A stretch of DNA of 64,000 bases from Methylonatrum sp040877625. Lineage in GTDB: Bacteria; Pseudomonadota; Gammaproteobacteria; Nitrococcales; Aquisalimonadaceae. Below are positions 42,275-51,280 of this stretch, piece after piece. The notes under the pieces are model-generated. The model did no database searches. It saw only the letters and a program-made list of their open reading frames with translations, and was not told where the DNA came from. The position numbers and the translations under genes were made by a program. Each line of letters opens with the position of its first letter. The first letter of the stretch is position 1. Location: the NCBI GenBank assembly GCA_040877625.1, contig JBBDNK010000028.1:208069-272068 (forward strand), in the 5' to 3' direction.

Positions 42275-42344
42275 GCCGCACCTCATCGTTAACGATCGAT
42301 CCGAACCAGTCAGAGACGTGGAGGCGGACGTACGGCGGATCAAC

Positions 42345-42353
42345 TGGTAAAAT
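42345..42353 (+). promoter_or_regulatory. Candidate extended -10 promoter for purB
   Basis: TGGTAAAAT matches an extended -10 (TGn plus TAAAAT), 41 bp before the purB ATG. No clear -35 hexamer is seen, as is common for extended -10 promoters. It lies in the 119-bp gap between fumC and purB. Confidence 0.4.
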
Positions 42354-42393
42354 TCCTGCCCGCATCCAAACCAGCCCAGCCTTCGGAGACCCA

Positions 42394-43761
42394 ATGGAAC
42401 TCACGCGACTGACAGCCATTTCGCCAGTGGACGGGCGCTACGGTACAAAAGCCGCCGCCCTGCAGCCCATATTCAGTGAATTCGGGCTTATTCGCCACCG
42501 CGTCATCGTCGAGATTCGCTGGTTCCAGGCGCTTGCCGCCGAACCCGGGATACCCGAGGTACCCGCCCTTTCCGATGACGGCCACCGTTTTCTGGACAAT
42601 CTTGCCCGTGACTTTGCGCTCGCCGACGCCGAGGCGGTAAAAGCCATTGAGCGCACCACCAATCATGACGTCAAGGCCGTCGAGTACTTCATCAAACAGC
42701 GCATGGCGGAACATGCCGAACTCGCGCCGTTACGCGAGTTTGTCCATTTCGCCTGTACCTCGGAGGATATCAACAACCTCGCCTATGGGCTCATGCTGCA
42801 GGCGGCCAGACAGGACGTCCTGTTGCCCACGCTGGACCGGATCATTCAGGCCCTCCGTGATCTTGCTCACGGTGAGGCCGACACGCCCATGCTGTCGCGC
42901 ACCCACGGTCAGACCGCATCACCGACAACGCTCGGCAAGGAAATGGCCAATGTCTGCTATCGCCTGCAGCGTCAGCGGGAACAGATCGCCGCAACGCCGG
43001 TTCTGGGGAAAATTAACGGTGCCGTCGGTAACTACAACGCCCACATGGTGACCTACCCGGAGCTGGACTGGCAGGCCTTCGCCCGTCAGTACGTTGAAGG
43101 CCTGGGTCTTTCCTGGAACCCTTACACGACCCAGATAGAGCCGCACGATTACATCGCCGAGCAGTTCGATGCGGTCTCCCGTTTCAATACCGTGCTTCTG
43201 GACTTCTGCCGGGACATCTGGGGGTATATCTCGCTCGGCTACTTCCGTCAGAATCTGGTCGAGGGGGAAGTCGGCTCGTCAACCATGCCGCACAAGGTCA
43301 ACCCCATCGATTTCGAAAACGCCGAAGGCAACCTGGGCCTTGCCAACGCGGTGTTCGGCCATATGAGCGCCAAACTGCCGATTTCCCGCTGGCAGCGGGA
43401 CCTCACGGATTCCACGGTTCTGCGCAACCTCGGCGTCGGCATGGCCCATTCCGTCATCGCCTACGAATCCGCGCTCAAGGGTATCGGCAAGCTGGCAACC
43501 GACGAACAGCGCCTGGCCGCCGACCTCGACGAAAACTGGGAGGTGCTAGGCGAAGCAATCCAGACCGTGATGCGCCGCTACGGCATCGACGAACCCTACG
43601 AAAAACTCAAGGCACTCACGCGCGGCAAACGCGTGGATGCCGAGCGCATGCGCGCCTTCATTGACAGTCTGGATTTGCCCGACGAGGTCCGTGCGCGGTT
43701 GCGCGAGCTGACGCCCGGCGGTTATACAGGCAACGCGGCCAGCCAGGCGCGGGACTGCTGA
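42394..43761 (+). CDS. purB: Adenylosuccinate lyase
   Basis: PurB (455 aa) cleaves SAICAR and adenylosuccinate, releasing fumarate, in purine synthesis. The signature GSSTMPHKVNPIDFENAEGN, the N-terminal LTAISPVDGRYG, FVHFACTSEDINN and MLSRTHGQTASPTTLGKE are complete. Length and motifs match the E. coli-type enzyme. GGAG lies five bases before ATG. Fumarate it releases is the substrate of the divergent fumC. roxA follows after 7 bp. Confidence 0.98.
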   Translation: MELTRLTAISPVDGRYGTKAAALQPIFSEFGLIRHRVIVEIRWFQALAAEPGIPEVPALSDDGHRFLDNLARDFALADAEAVKAIERTTNHDVKAVEYFIKQRMAEHAELAPLREFVHFACTSEDINNLAYGLMLQAARQDVLLPTLDRIIQALRDLAHGEADTPMLSRTHGQTASPTTLGKEMANVCYRLQRQREQIAATPVLGKINGAVGNYNAHMVTYPELDWQAFARQYVEGLGLSWNPYTTQIEPHDYIAEQFDAVSRFNTVLLDFCRDIWGYISLGYFRQNLVEGEVGSSTMPHKVNPIDFENAEGNLGLANAVFGHMSAKLPISRWQRDLTDSTVLRNLGVGMAHSVIAYESALKGIGKLATDEQRLAADLDENWEVLGEAIQTVMRRYGIDEPYEKLKALTRGKRVDAERMRAFIDSLDLPDEVRARLRELTPGGYTGNAASQARDC

Positions 43762-43768
43762 ACTGCCA

Positions 43769-44932
43769 ATGAATACGCTGTTGGGCGGCCTGGATACCGC
43801 GACATTTCTCAGCGAGTACTGGCAACGCAAGCCGCTGCTCATCCGTCAGGCGATGCCGGGCTTTCAGTCGCCGCTGTCAGCAGAGCAACTGGCCGGCTTG
43901 TCCCTGGAGCCGGAGATCGAGTCGCGCCTCATCCTGCAGACCGACACCGCCCCGGGCTGGGAACTCCGCGTGGGGCCGTTCACCGAGCAGGCATTCAGCA
44001 CCCTTCCCGCGGACCGCTGGACCTTGCTCATTCAGGACGTTGAAAAGCATCTGCCGGAGCTGGTCGACGTTCTCGATCGTTTCCGCTTTCTGCCCGACTG
44101 GCGCATCGACGACCTCATGATCAGCCATGCCGCGCCCGGCGGCTCGGTCGGCCCGCATCGGGACAACTACGACGTCTTTCTACTCCAGGCTCAGGGAGAA
44201 CGTCGCTGGCTGATCGATCAACGGACCGATGTGGTGCACGGCGAGCAGGCGGATACTCCGCTGAAGCTGGTGCGCGACTTCCGGCCCACCGATACCTGGA
44301 TCCTGCGGCCCGGCGACATGCTTTACCTGCCTCCCGGCATACCTCACCACGGTATCGCCGAAAACGACTGCCAGACCTGGTCCATCGGCTTCCGTGCATC
44401 ACGCATGCAGGAACTGCTCGGGGAGATGCTCGATCGGCTGCTTGAAGCCCAGGACCCGGACACGTTTCTGCGCGATGCCGGTCGAGCCGCCGTGGATCAC
44501 CCCGCAGTCATCGACGAAACCACCCTGCGCGCGGTCCGGTCGCAGGTCCGGGCGGCCCTGGCCGTGAACGATGCGATGATCGACCGCTGGTTCGCCGGTC
44601 ATGTCACCGAGCCCAAGGCAGCCTTCGCCGGAAAACGCCGACACGCGGAGATTGATCATGCGGGATTGCGCGCACGCCTGCTGGCTGGAACCGTCGTCAT
44701 CCGCAATCCCGCCTCGCGCATCGCACTGCTGGACCAAGTCACGGCGGCATGGCTGTATGCGGACGGTAGCGAATGGCCATTGACGGGCCCCGCCCTGGCC
44801 TTGGCCCGCGTGCTCACGGATCAAAGGCAAATCCCGCTGTCCACGCTGGAGCCTCTGCTGCGGGAAGATGATGCTGTCGCCCTGCTGGTGAACCTGATTA
44901 ACGCCGATCACTGGTTTTTCGCGGACGACTAG
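43769..44932 (+). CDS. roxA: Ribosomal protein uL16 arginine hydroxylase (YcfD/RoxA)
   Basis: RoxA (387 aa) is a 2-oxoglutarate/Fe(II) JmjC-type oxygenase that hydroxylates an arginine of ribosomal protein uL16. The N-terminus FLSEYWQRKPLLIRQAMPGF is typical. The metal ligands are visible in GPHRDNYDVFLLQ (His-x-Asp) and in IPHHGIAEND. 2-oxoglutarate-binding basic residues are nearby (GERRWLIDQR). It lies between purB (7 bp upstream) and a GNAT gene (10 bp downstream), so co-transcription is likely. Confidence 0.93.
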   Translation: MNTLLGGLDTATFLSEYWQRKPLLIRQAMPGFQSPLSAEQLAGLSLEPEIESRLILQTDTAPGWELRVGPFTEQAFSTLPADRWTLLIQDVEKHLPELVDVLDRFRFLPDWRIDDLMISHAAPGGSVGPHRDNYDVFLLQAQGERRWLIDQRTDVVHGEQADTPLKLVRDFRPTDTWILRPGDMLYLPPGIPHHGIAENDCQTWSIGFRASRMQELLGEMLDRLLEAQDPDTFLRDAGRAAVDHPAVIDETTLRAVRSQVRAALAVNDAMIDRWFAGHVTEPKAAFAGKRRHAEIDHAGLRARLLAGTVVIRNPASRIALLDQVTAAWLYADGSEWPLTGPALALARVLTDQRQIPLSTLEPLLREDDAVALLVNLINADHWFFADD

Positions 44933-44942
44933 GAGGGCAACG

Positions 44943-45368
44943 ATGAAGATCAGCATTGAATCCGGAGACTGGGACCGTCTGCGCGGTGAAGCGGCGGTGA
45001 TCCGCTTCGGCGTGTTCGTGGTGGAACAGAATGTTCCCGAGGAGCTGGAGCTGGATCTGCTTGACGACAGTTCCCGGCACTGGCTTGCCCGCAATCAGAA
45101 CGGCGAGGTGGTCGGTACGGCGCGCCTGACTCCGGATCACCACATCGGGCGCATGGCAGTGCTTGCGGACTACCGGGGCCGGGGCATCGGCCGCGGCCTG
45201 GTCCGGGCCATACAACAACATGCCCGGGACAACGGCATTCCGCAGCTCTCCCTGAACGCGCAGACGTACGCCATCCCCTTCTACGAAAAGCTGGGGTTCA
45301 GGGCCGAGGGAGCGGAGTTCCTTGATGCCGGCATTCTTCATCGCACCATGCACTGGCGCACCGCATGA
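44943..45368 (+). CDS. GNAT-family N-acetyltransferase
   Basis: The protein (141 aa) has a GNAT fold: the N-terminal RGEAAVIRFGVFVVEQNVPE is typical of the ElaA/YjcF-like group. HIGRMAVLADYRGRGIGRGL is motif A, the acetyl-CoA loop, and the C-terminal FYEKLGFRAEGAEFLDAGI is motif B. Substrate is unknown. AGGAGG lies four bases before ATG, and the gene sits in a tight run after roxA. Confidence 0.9.
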   Translation: MKISIESGDWDRLRGEAAVIRFGVFVVEQNVPEELELDLLDDSSRHWLARNQNGEVVGTARLTPDHHIGRMAVLADYRGRGIGRGLVRAIQQHARDNGIPQLSLNAQTYAIPFYEKLGFRAEGAEFLDAGILHRTMHWRTA

Positions 45369-45400
45369 CGGCGCGCCCCGACAGGCGGTAAGCTGAACAC

Positions 45401-45913
45401 ATGACGACCAACGAGCAACCGCAACACCGCTACGGAGAACACTATCGGGTGGACTCCATGGAGGCCGCACGAGAGGCCGTTCAGTCCCTGCTCGATCAGG
45501 CACGCTACCAGGTCGACATCCTGTCCCCGCATCTGGATCCCCAACTCTACGATCAGGGCCCGGCGCTGGAAGCATTGCGCAGGGTCGTCGTGGACGGCCG
45601 GCATCGGGCGCGAATCCGCATCCTTGTGGCCGATCCTGAGCAGATCACCCAGCGCGGTCACCGCCTGGTCAATCTTGCGCGGCAGCTCAGCACCTACATG
45701 GACATTCGCAAACTGGGCGAAGACGACATTACCGATCCACCATGCTGGCTGATCGTGGACCGGCAAAGCCATGCCCGCTGGGAAGCCGGCACCGGATACG
45801 ACGGTATCGTCGGCCCCGGTTGCCGGGCGGAGTCGGTCCGGCTGGAACGGGCCTTCTCGGATCGCTGGTCACGCTCGGTCGCCGACCCGTCGCTGCGCCG
45901 TCTGCATATCTGA
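45401..45913 (+). CDS. DUF7931-like protein, PLD-like fold
   Basis: This 170-residue soluble protein follows the GNAT gene by 32 bp. The middle reads YQVDILSPHLDPQLYD and RIRILVADPEQITQRGH, like a phospholipase D-type sugar-phosphate-binding core without the HKD motif. The C-terminus is ERAFSDRWSRSVADPSLRRL. I recall this arrangement (GNAT plus DUF7931) from other gammaproteobacteria; function unknown. Confidence 0.7.
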   Translation: MTTNEQPQHRYGEHYRVDSMEAAREAVQSLLDQARYQVDILSPHLDPQLYDQGPALEALRRVVVDGRHRARIRILVADPEQITQRGHRLVNLARQLSTYMDIRKLGEDDITDPPCWLIVDRQSHARWEAGTGYDGIVGPGCRAESVRLERAFSDRWSRSVADPSLRRLHI

Positions 45914-45933
45914 GCCGCGCGACGGCCCGACCT

Positions 45934-45962
45934 TTGCAGCTTTCGAGTTCCCTGCGTATTCT
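45934..45962 (+). promoter_or_regulatory. Candidate sigma-70 promoter of the binding-protein gene
   Basis: TTGCAG and TATTCT are separated by exactly 17 bases. The predicted start near 45969 lies about 46 bases before the ATG at 46015. A GGGAGG ribosome site follows. Confidence 0.5.
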
Positions 45963-46014
45963 CAACCGGTCGACCGAATAATCAGACGTTCCTGCTCCGG
46001 GAGGGTTGCACGCA

Positions 46015-47232
46015 ATGAGCATAGCTATCCGCAAGTTCGGGATTACCGCGGCTGTTTGCCTGGCGACGGTGATCAATATCTCCGCCGCATCCGCGGAATC
46101 CATGCGCATCGGCGCATTGATGCCAATGACCGGCGATCTGCAGGTTTACGGTGAGAGTTCATATAATGGGCTGCTGCTGGCGATGCAGGAGATCAATGCG
46201 GCAGGCGGCGTATTGGGAGAAACCATTGTCGTACGCAGGGGCGATACCCAGACCAGCCCACAGGCCGGCGTTGATGCCGCCCAGCGCCTGGCGTCGGTGG
46301 ACCGCGTTCACGCATTCGTCGGCGCCTTGTCCAGCGGTGTCACTATTCCGGTAGCGCAGACTGTAAGTCGGGCCCAGGGCATTCCACAGATCAGTGGCGC
46401 ATCGACATCGCCCGTGATAACGGGCCTGAATGACGGCGATTTCCTGTTCCGCACCGTCCCCTCCGATGCCTTCCAGGGTGTGGCCCTGGCCGAAATCTCC
46501 CGAGATGCGGGTTACGGCACGGTCGGTGTCCTGTACATCAACAATGACTACGGCAAGGGCCTGGCCGAATCCTTCCAGACCGCGTTCGAGGAACAGGGTG
46601 GTGCGGTATCGGCATCCGTTGCCTATGAAGGTGGTCAGGCCGCCTATCGGGGCGAACTTCGCCGGGCTTCACGCGGCGGCGCCGAGGCGCTGGTGCTGGT
46701 CGGCTACCCGGAGAACGGCCAGACCATCCTCCGCCAAGCACTCGAAGGCGGCGTGTTCAGCAAATTCATCTTTACCGACGGCATGAAGGCGCCGGAAATC
46801 ATCGCTGCGATCGGCGCACAGTATCTGAACGGCAGCATCGGTTCAGCGCCGGAGGCTCCGGAAGGCAACACGGGCGCCGCCCATTTCCGGACTGCCTATG
46901 AAGAAGCCTTTGGGGAAGTGCCGCCACAGCCGTTCATGGACTCGGCCTACGATGCCGTCTATCTGCTGGCACTGGCAACGCAAAAGGCGGGAAGCCTCGA
47001 TCGCACCGCCATTCGCGACAATCTGCGCGATGTCGCCAACCCCCCGGGCGTGATGATCAACCCCGGCGAATGGGCTAAGGCCGTGGAATTACTGGCCAAC
47101 GGTGAGGAAATCAATTATCAGGGTGCGTCCGGTTCGGTGGATCTGGACGACAACGGTGATGTACCCGGAACGTTCGCCCACTGGGCGATCGAGGACGGCG
47201 AGATCAGGACGGTACGTGTCTTTGAGCCATAG
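46015..47232 (+). CDS. Branched-chain amino-acid-type ABC substrate-binding protein
   Basis: ATG 46015 has GGGAGG ten bases upstream. The product (405 aa) has a signal peptide ending ISAASA, then a type I periplasmic binding fold of the LivJ class: IGALMPMTGDLQVYGESS, GAASTSPVIT-like region, FRTVPSDAFQGVALAEI and VGVLYINNDYGKGLAESFQT. It should deliver a branched-chain amino acid or similar amide-type solute to the livHMGF membrane complex. Those genes lie directly downstream on the opposite strand, so the binding protein is transcribed separately and convergently, with a shared terminator at 47247-47277. The ligand cannot be read from sequence. Confidence 0.92.
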   Translation: MSIAIRKFGITAAVCLATVINISAASAESMRIGALMPMTGDLQVYGESSYNGLLLAMQEINAAGGVLGETIVVRRGDTQTSPQAGVDAAQRLASVDRVHAFVGALSSGVTIPVAQTVSRAQGIPQISGASTSPVITGLNDGDFLFRTVPSDAFQGVALAEISRDAGYGTVGVLYINNDYGKGLAESFQTAFEEQGGAVSASVAYEGGQAAYRGELRRASRGGAEALVLVGYPENGQTILRQALEGGVFSKFIFTDGMKAPEIIAAIGAQYLNGSIGSAPEAPEGNTGAAHFRTAYEEAFGEVPPQPFMDSAYDAVYLLALATQKAGSLDRTAIRDNLRDVANPPGVMINPGEWAKAVELLANGEEINYQGASGSVDLDDNGDVPGTFAHWAIEDGEIRTVRVFEP

Positions 47233-47246
47233 GGATACATTGATCC

Positions 47247-47277
47247 GGCAGGCCGACGCCGTCTGCGTCGGCCTGCC
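47247..47277. terminator. Bidirectional terminator-like hairpin between binding protein and livM
   Basis: A perfect 13-bp stem, GGCAGGCCGACGC / GCGTCGGCCTGCC with loop CGTCT, fills the gap between the two converging stops. It directly abuts the livM stop. No long T-run follows on either strand. Confidence 0.7.
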
Positions 47278-48237
47278 CTACCTCGGTCTACGGCCGCCAC
47301 CGGGAGTCAGCGGCGGCGCTTTCTCCGGGAGAATGCCCTGCGGCCGCGTCAGCAGAATGACCTGGAGCAACACGCCGATCAGCAGTACCCGCAAGGCACC
47401 GGCCTGCGTTGCCAGCCCATCCGGCACAAAGGCGCTGGTGACAAAGTCCGTTCCCGACCAGATCAGCCAGACGACCAGCGCCCCCAGCAGCGCCCCCCGG
47501 TTATTTCCGCTGCCTCCGACGATGAGCATCACCCATACCAGAAAGGTACCGTACACCGGCATGAACGCCTCGGGGCTCAGGAAACCGTAATAATGCGCGT
47601 ACAATGCCCCGCCCAGCCCCATGATGGCGGACCCCGCGACAAAGGCCTCGAGACGGAATCGGGCAACGTTCTTGCCAACCGCCGCGGCGGCTGTTTCGTT
47701 ATCGCGGATGGCTCTCAATACACGGCCCCATGGTGAACACCGAGCGCGCTCGACCAGGAAAAACACCAGCACCACGGCAAGACAGACCAGCAGCAGAAAT
47801 CCAGCCGCGGAATCCATTCCTATAATGGAAAATGGGCGACCAATGCCCGCCATGCCGCGCACGCCGTTGGTCAGCCAGTCTTCGTTGGTCACGATCAAGC
47901 GCAGAATCTCGGCAATCCCGATCGTGGCAATGGCAAGGTAATCGGTGCGCAAACGCGCAGTGATCAAGCCGATCAGCAGGCCAAGCAACCCCGCGATGAT
48001 CACCGCTCCGGCGACACCCACCAGAAAATGCTGGCCAAATCCGCCAAGGTGATTCGGGCTGACCGCCGTGGTCAGGATGGCGCTGCTATAGGCGCCGACC
48101 GCGAAGAAGCCGGCCACGCCGATATTGAACTGACCGGTGAAGCCCCACTGCATGTTCAGCCCGAGCGCGAGAATGCCGTAGATGCCCACGAAAATCAGGA
48201 AGGACACGCCATACGAAACCAGCCCTGCGATCTCCAT
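47278..48237 (-). CDS. livM: LivM-type ABC permease
   Basis: LivM (319 aa from ATG 48237) is an inner-membrane permease with about nine membrane segments. Typical stretches are LALGLNMQWGFTGQFNIGVA, TDYLAIATIGIAEILRLI and the EAA-like loop LRAIRDNETAAAAVGKNV. The start forms a TGATG overlap with livH. The open frame extending to 48531 is an overlap with livH and not used. It ends against the hairpin at 47277. Confidence 0.95.
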   Translation of the reverse strand: MEIAGLVSYGVSFLIFVGIYGILALGLNMQWGFTGQFNIGVAGFFAVGAYSSAILTTAVSPNHLGGFGQHFLVGVAGAVIIAGLLGLLIGLITARLRTDYLAIATIGIAEILRLIVTNEDWLTNGVRGMAGIGRPFSIIGMDSAAGFLLLVCLAVVLVFFLVERARCSPWGRVLRAIRDNETAAAAVGKNVARFRLEAFVAGSAIMGLGGALYAHYYGFLSPEAFMPVYGTFLVWVMLIVGGSGNNRGALLGALVVWLIWSGTDFVTSAFVPDGLATQAGALRVLLIGVLLQVILLTRPQGILPEKAPPLTPGGGRRPR

Positions 48238-49106
48238 CAGTGCGCTCCCCTGACGATACCCTGCGGGCGAATAACCAACGCCAGCACCATGATCGCAAAG
48301 GCCACGGCGGGTTTGTAGGACGGCTCGATGACGAGTGTCGATAACTCCATGGCCAGGCCGATGAGCATGCCGCCGGCGATTGCACCGTAAGGCCGCCCGA
48401 TGCCGCCGACGATGGCTGCTGCAAACAGCGGCAGCAGCACGTTCCAGCCCATCATCGGGTGCAGCCGTGTATCCATGCCCAGCATCACGCCGGCGGCCGC
48501 GGCCAGACAGCCGCCCATGACCCAGGTCCACATGATGACGCGCTCGGCGGGAATACCGCTCACCAGCGCCAGGTCCATATTGTCGGACATGGCCCGCAGT
48601 GCCTTGCCCATTCTGGTTCTGGTGAGAAACAGGTGCATGGCGATCACGAGCACCACCGACGCCAGTACGATCCAGACATGATCGGGGTTTATCACAATAT
48701 CACCCAGCCGCCAGGGGAGCTGGATGCCGGTGCTGTAGTTCTGCACGCTGGGCCCCCAGAAGATCTGAATGGCACTGCGCAGTATCAGGGCGATACCGAA
48801 GGAGGAGATCAGCAGGATAACCGGCTGCGTGCGGCGAATGCGGCGATACACGGCCTGATCGAGGACGATGGCCACCGCGGCCGCGCCCATCATTCCGGCC
48901 GGCAGCGCAAACCAGACCGGCCAGCCAGACACGGTGAGAAAGCCAAGCCCGATGTATGCACCCAACGCCATCAGGTCGCCATGGGCAAAATGGGCGAAGC
49001 GCAATATCCCGAAAATCAGGGAGATGCCAATGGCACCCAGGGTGAGAATGCTGCCGAGTACGATACCGTAAATAGTCAGTTGAATGACGTCGATGAGCAC
49101 GGTCAC
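48237..49106 (-). CDS. livH: LivH-type ABC permease
   Basis: LivH (289 aa) is the second inner-membrane permease: IYGIVLGSILTLGAIGISLI, RFAHFAHGDLMALGAYIGLG and the loop LRAMSDNMDLALVSGI. It forms the translocation channel with LivM. ATG 49106 overlaps the livF stop by four bases; its stop overlaps livM. Confidence 0.96.
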   Translation of the reverse strand: MTVLIDVIQLTIYGIVLGSILTLGAIGISLIFGILRFAHFAHGDLMALGAYIGLGFLTVSGWPVWFALPAGMMGAAAVAIVLDQAVYRRIRRTQPVILLISSFGIALILRSAIQIFWGPSVQNYSTGIQLPWRLGDIVINPDHVWIVLASVVLVIAMHLFLTRTRMGKALRAMSDNMDLALVSGIPAERVIMWTWVMGGCLAAAAGVMLGMDTRLHPMMGWNVLLPLFAAAIVGGIGRPYGAIAGGMLIGLAMELSTLVIEPSYKPAVAFAIMVLALVIRPQGIVRGAH

Positions 49107-49807
49107 CCTCCCAGGAACATTTCCGCAATTTCCCGGTTCGCCAGCAACTTCGCGCCAGTGTCGTGAAAGCGCGTCATGCCGGTCGTCATGACGTAACCCC
49201 GGTCCGCCATGGTCAGCGCCTGCCTGGCATTCTGCTCGACCATCAGCACGCCGATGCCGAGGTCACGGATGCCCCTGATCCGGTCAAAAGTCTCACTAAT
49301 GAGCAGCGGCGAAAGTCCCGCCGTCGGTTCATCCAGCATGAGCAGCAGCGGATCAATCATCAGCGCCCGGCCGATCGCCACCATCTGCCGCTCACCGCCT
49401 GACATCAGACCAGCCTGCTGCCTACGTCTATCCTTGAGTTTCGGGAAGATCTCGTAAATGCGCTCGAGGCGCTCATTCAAACTGCCGGACAGCTGGTAAG
49501 CGCCCATTTCCAGGTTCTCCTGGACCGTCAGCGTGGAGAATACGTTACGTTCCTGCGGAACATAGGCGATACCGCGCTGCACCATGTCCTCGGGCCTGAC
49601 GCGGTTTATGTTTTCGTCATTGAAAATCACCTCGCCCCGGCGGATCGGCATCAGCCCGAATATGGCTTTCATCATGCTGGACTTGCCCGCCCCGTTGGGG
49701 CCGATGATGACGACGATCTCTTCCTTGTCCAGATGCAGACATGCGCCCTGGAGAATGTCGCCTCCGCCATAGCCGCCGAACAGATCCGTCGCCTGCAACA
49801 AATTCAC
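49103..49807 (-). CDS. livF: LivF-type ABC ATPase
   Basis: LivF (234 aa) is one of two ATPases: Walker A GPNGAGKSSMMKAI, signature LMSGGERQMVAIGRAL and Walker B LLMLDEPTAGLSP are intact, as is the H-loop region (GVLMVEQNARQAL). The start overlaps the livG stop by four bases. Confidence 0.96.
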   Translation of the reverse strand: MNLLQATDLFGGYGGGDILQGACLHLDKEEIVVIIGPNGAGKSSMMKAIFGLMPIRRGEVIFNDENINRVRPEDMVQRGIAYVPQERNVFSTLTVQENLEMGAYQLSGSLNERLERIYEIFPKLKDRRRQQAGLMSGGERQMVAIGRALMIDPLLLMLDEPTAGLSPLLISETFDRIRGIRDLGIGVLMVEQNARQALTMADRGYVMTTGMTRFHDTGAKLLANREIAEMFLGG

Positions 49808-50586
49808 GCCCCCTCCCCTGCACGCGCGCCTGCAGCGCCACCCAGATAAACCTCACGGACCTGTTCGTTGCGACGCAGTTCGCGCATCTGCCCGGTTGCG
49901 ATGAGCTTTCCACCAGCCATCACGTGGACCGGGTCACAGAGCTCGGCGATCAGATCCATGTCATGCTCAATGATGCAGAATGTGTATCCACGCTCCTGAT
50001 TAAGCTTCTGAATTGCATTGGACAGTTTTCCGAGCAGCGTGCGATTGACGCCGGCGCCGGGCTCATCGAGCAGCACAAGCCTGGCATCGGCCATCATGGT
50101 GCGTCCCAGATCCAGCAGTTTCTTCTGGCCTCCGGAGAGATTGCCGGCAAGCTCGTCGGCAACGTGCGTCAGTTCCAGAAAATCAAGCACCTCGTCGACC
50201 TTGTCGAGAATACGTCCGTCCTCCGCGCGCACCCGGTCCCACTGCAGCCAGGAGCGTAACAGGCTCTCTCCCGATTGCCCCGAGGGAACGATCATCAGGT
50301 TCTCGCGCACCGTCATGCGGGTAAATTCATGGGGAATCTGGAAGGTACGCACCAGCCCGTGGTGAAACAGCCGGTGGGGAGGAATCCCGGTGATGCTCTC
50401 GCCGTCAAGAAAGATGCCACCGGAATCGGGGGCAATCAGGCCGGCAATCATGTTGAACAGGGTCGACTTACCTGCCCCGTTGGGCCCGATCAACCCCGTG
50501 ATGCTGCCGCTCGCAACGTCAAATGACACATCGCGTACGGCCCGGATACCGCCAAACGTCTTGGATAAATGCTCGACTCTGATCAA
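49804..50586 (-). CDS. livG: LivG-type ABC ATPase
   Basis: LivG (about 260 aa) has Walker A GPNGAGKSTLFNMI, signature NLSGGQKKLLDLGRTM and Walker B LVLLDEPGAGV, plus the late CIIEHDMDLI switch. The proposed start is TTG at 50586 with GGAGGG ten bases upstream; this gives the usual N-terminus (LIRVEHLSKTFGG) and normal length. The longer frame to 50712 would overlap nudF by 49 bp and has no family counterpart. Confidence 0.93.
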   Translation of the reverse strand: MIRVEHLSKTFGGIRAVRDVSFDVASGSITGLIGPNGAGKSTLFNMIAGLIAPDSGGIFLDGESITGIPPHRLFHHGLVRTFQIPHEFTRMTVRENLMIVPSGQSGESLLRSWLQWDRVRAEDGRILDKVDEVLDFLELTHVADELAGNLSGGQKKLLDLGRTMMADARLVLLDEPGAGVNRTLLGKLSNAIQKLNQERGYTFCIIEHDMDLIAELCDPVHVMAGGKLIATGQMRELRRNEQVREVYLGGAAGARAGEGA

Positions 50587-50663
50587 CGGCGCCCTACCCT
50601 CCAGATTCCCGTATGGCGCGAATTTCACCCCGGGGAGACGCGCCCGGGAAACTTGAAACTTCG

Positions 50664-51263
50664 TCAATCCTGCCAGAGATCCAGAATCCGTTCCCGGTTC
50701 AGGGCCAGCCACTGCAGCGCTATTATGGGCATTGCGCTGTTGATGATGCCATTGCGCATCATCTCCTGAGCCTCGTCATAAGGCACCACATGGACGCGAA
50801 TATCCTCCCCCTCGTGGGCCAGGCCGTGCACGCCCCCCAAGCCCTCGACATCCACTCGAGCACAGAACAGGCTGACGCGCTCCGATGAGCCGCCCGGGCT
50901 TACCAGATACTCGCAGATAGATATCAGATCCAGGAGTTCCGCGTCCGCCTCTTCGCGCGCCTCCATGTGGGCCACGGCCTCGGCAGTCTGCCCCGAGTCC
51001 TGCATGCCGGCGACCAGTTCAAACAGCCATGGTCCGGTGGCTGCCTCCAGCGCGCCAATACGGAACTGCTCCACCAGCACCACCGCGTCGGCGTTGGCAT
51101 CGAACATCAGAACGGCGACCGAGTGCCCGCGCTCGAACAGTTCACGGGTAAGCGGAGGGCTCATGCCGCCCTCAAACAACCCATGCCGTAGATGATACCG
51201 CTCAATGCGGAAAAAACCCTTGAAACAAGTTTGTTTTTCAATAATTTCAAGTTTGTTTGTCAT
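50664..51263 (-). CDS. nudF: ADP-ribose pyrophosphatase (NudF-like), degenerate Nudix box
   Basis: The protein (199 aa) resembles E. coli NudF, which hydrolyses ADP-ribose: FFRIERYHLRHGLFEGG, AVLMFDANADAVVLVEQFR and EYLVSPGGSSERVSLFCA. The Nudix box GMQDSGQTAEAVAHMEAREE departs from consensus: Gln for the first Glu, Met for the conserved Arg and Asp for the final Gly. The three metal-binding glutamates appear kept. It starts 17 bp after rlmD and 78 bp before livG. Confidence 0.88.
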   Translation of the reverse strand: MTNKLEIIEKQTCFKGFFRIERYHLRHGLFEGGMSPPLTRELFERGHSVAVLMFDANADAVVLVEQFRIGALEAATGPWLFELVAGMQDSGQTAEAVAHMEAREEADAELLDLISICEYLVSPGGSSERVSLFCARVDVEGLGGVHGLAHEGEDIRVHVVPYDEAQEMMRNGIINSAMPIIALQWLALNRERILDLWQD

Positions 51264-51280
51264 ATAGCGCCTTACCCTCT

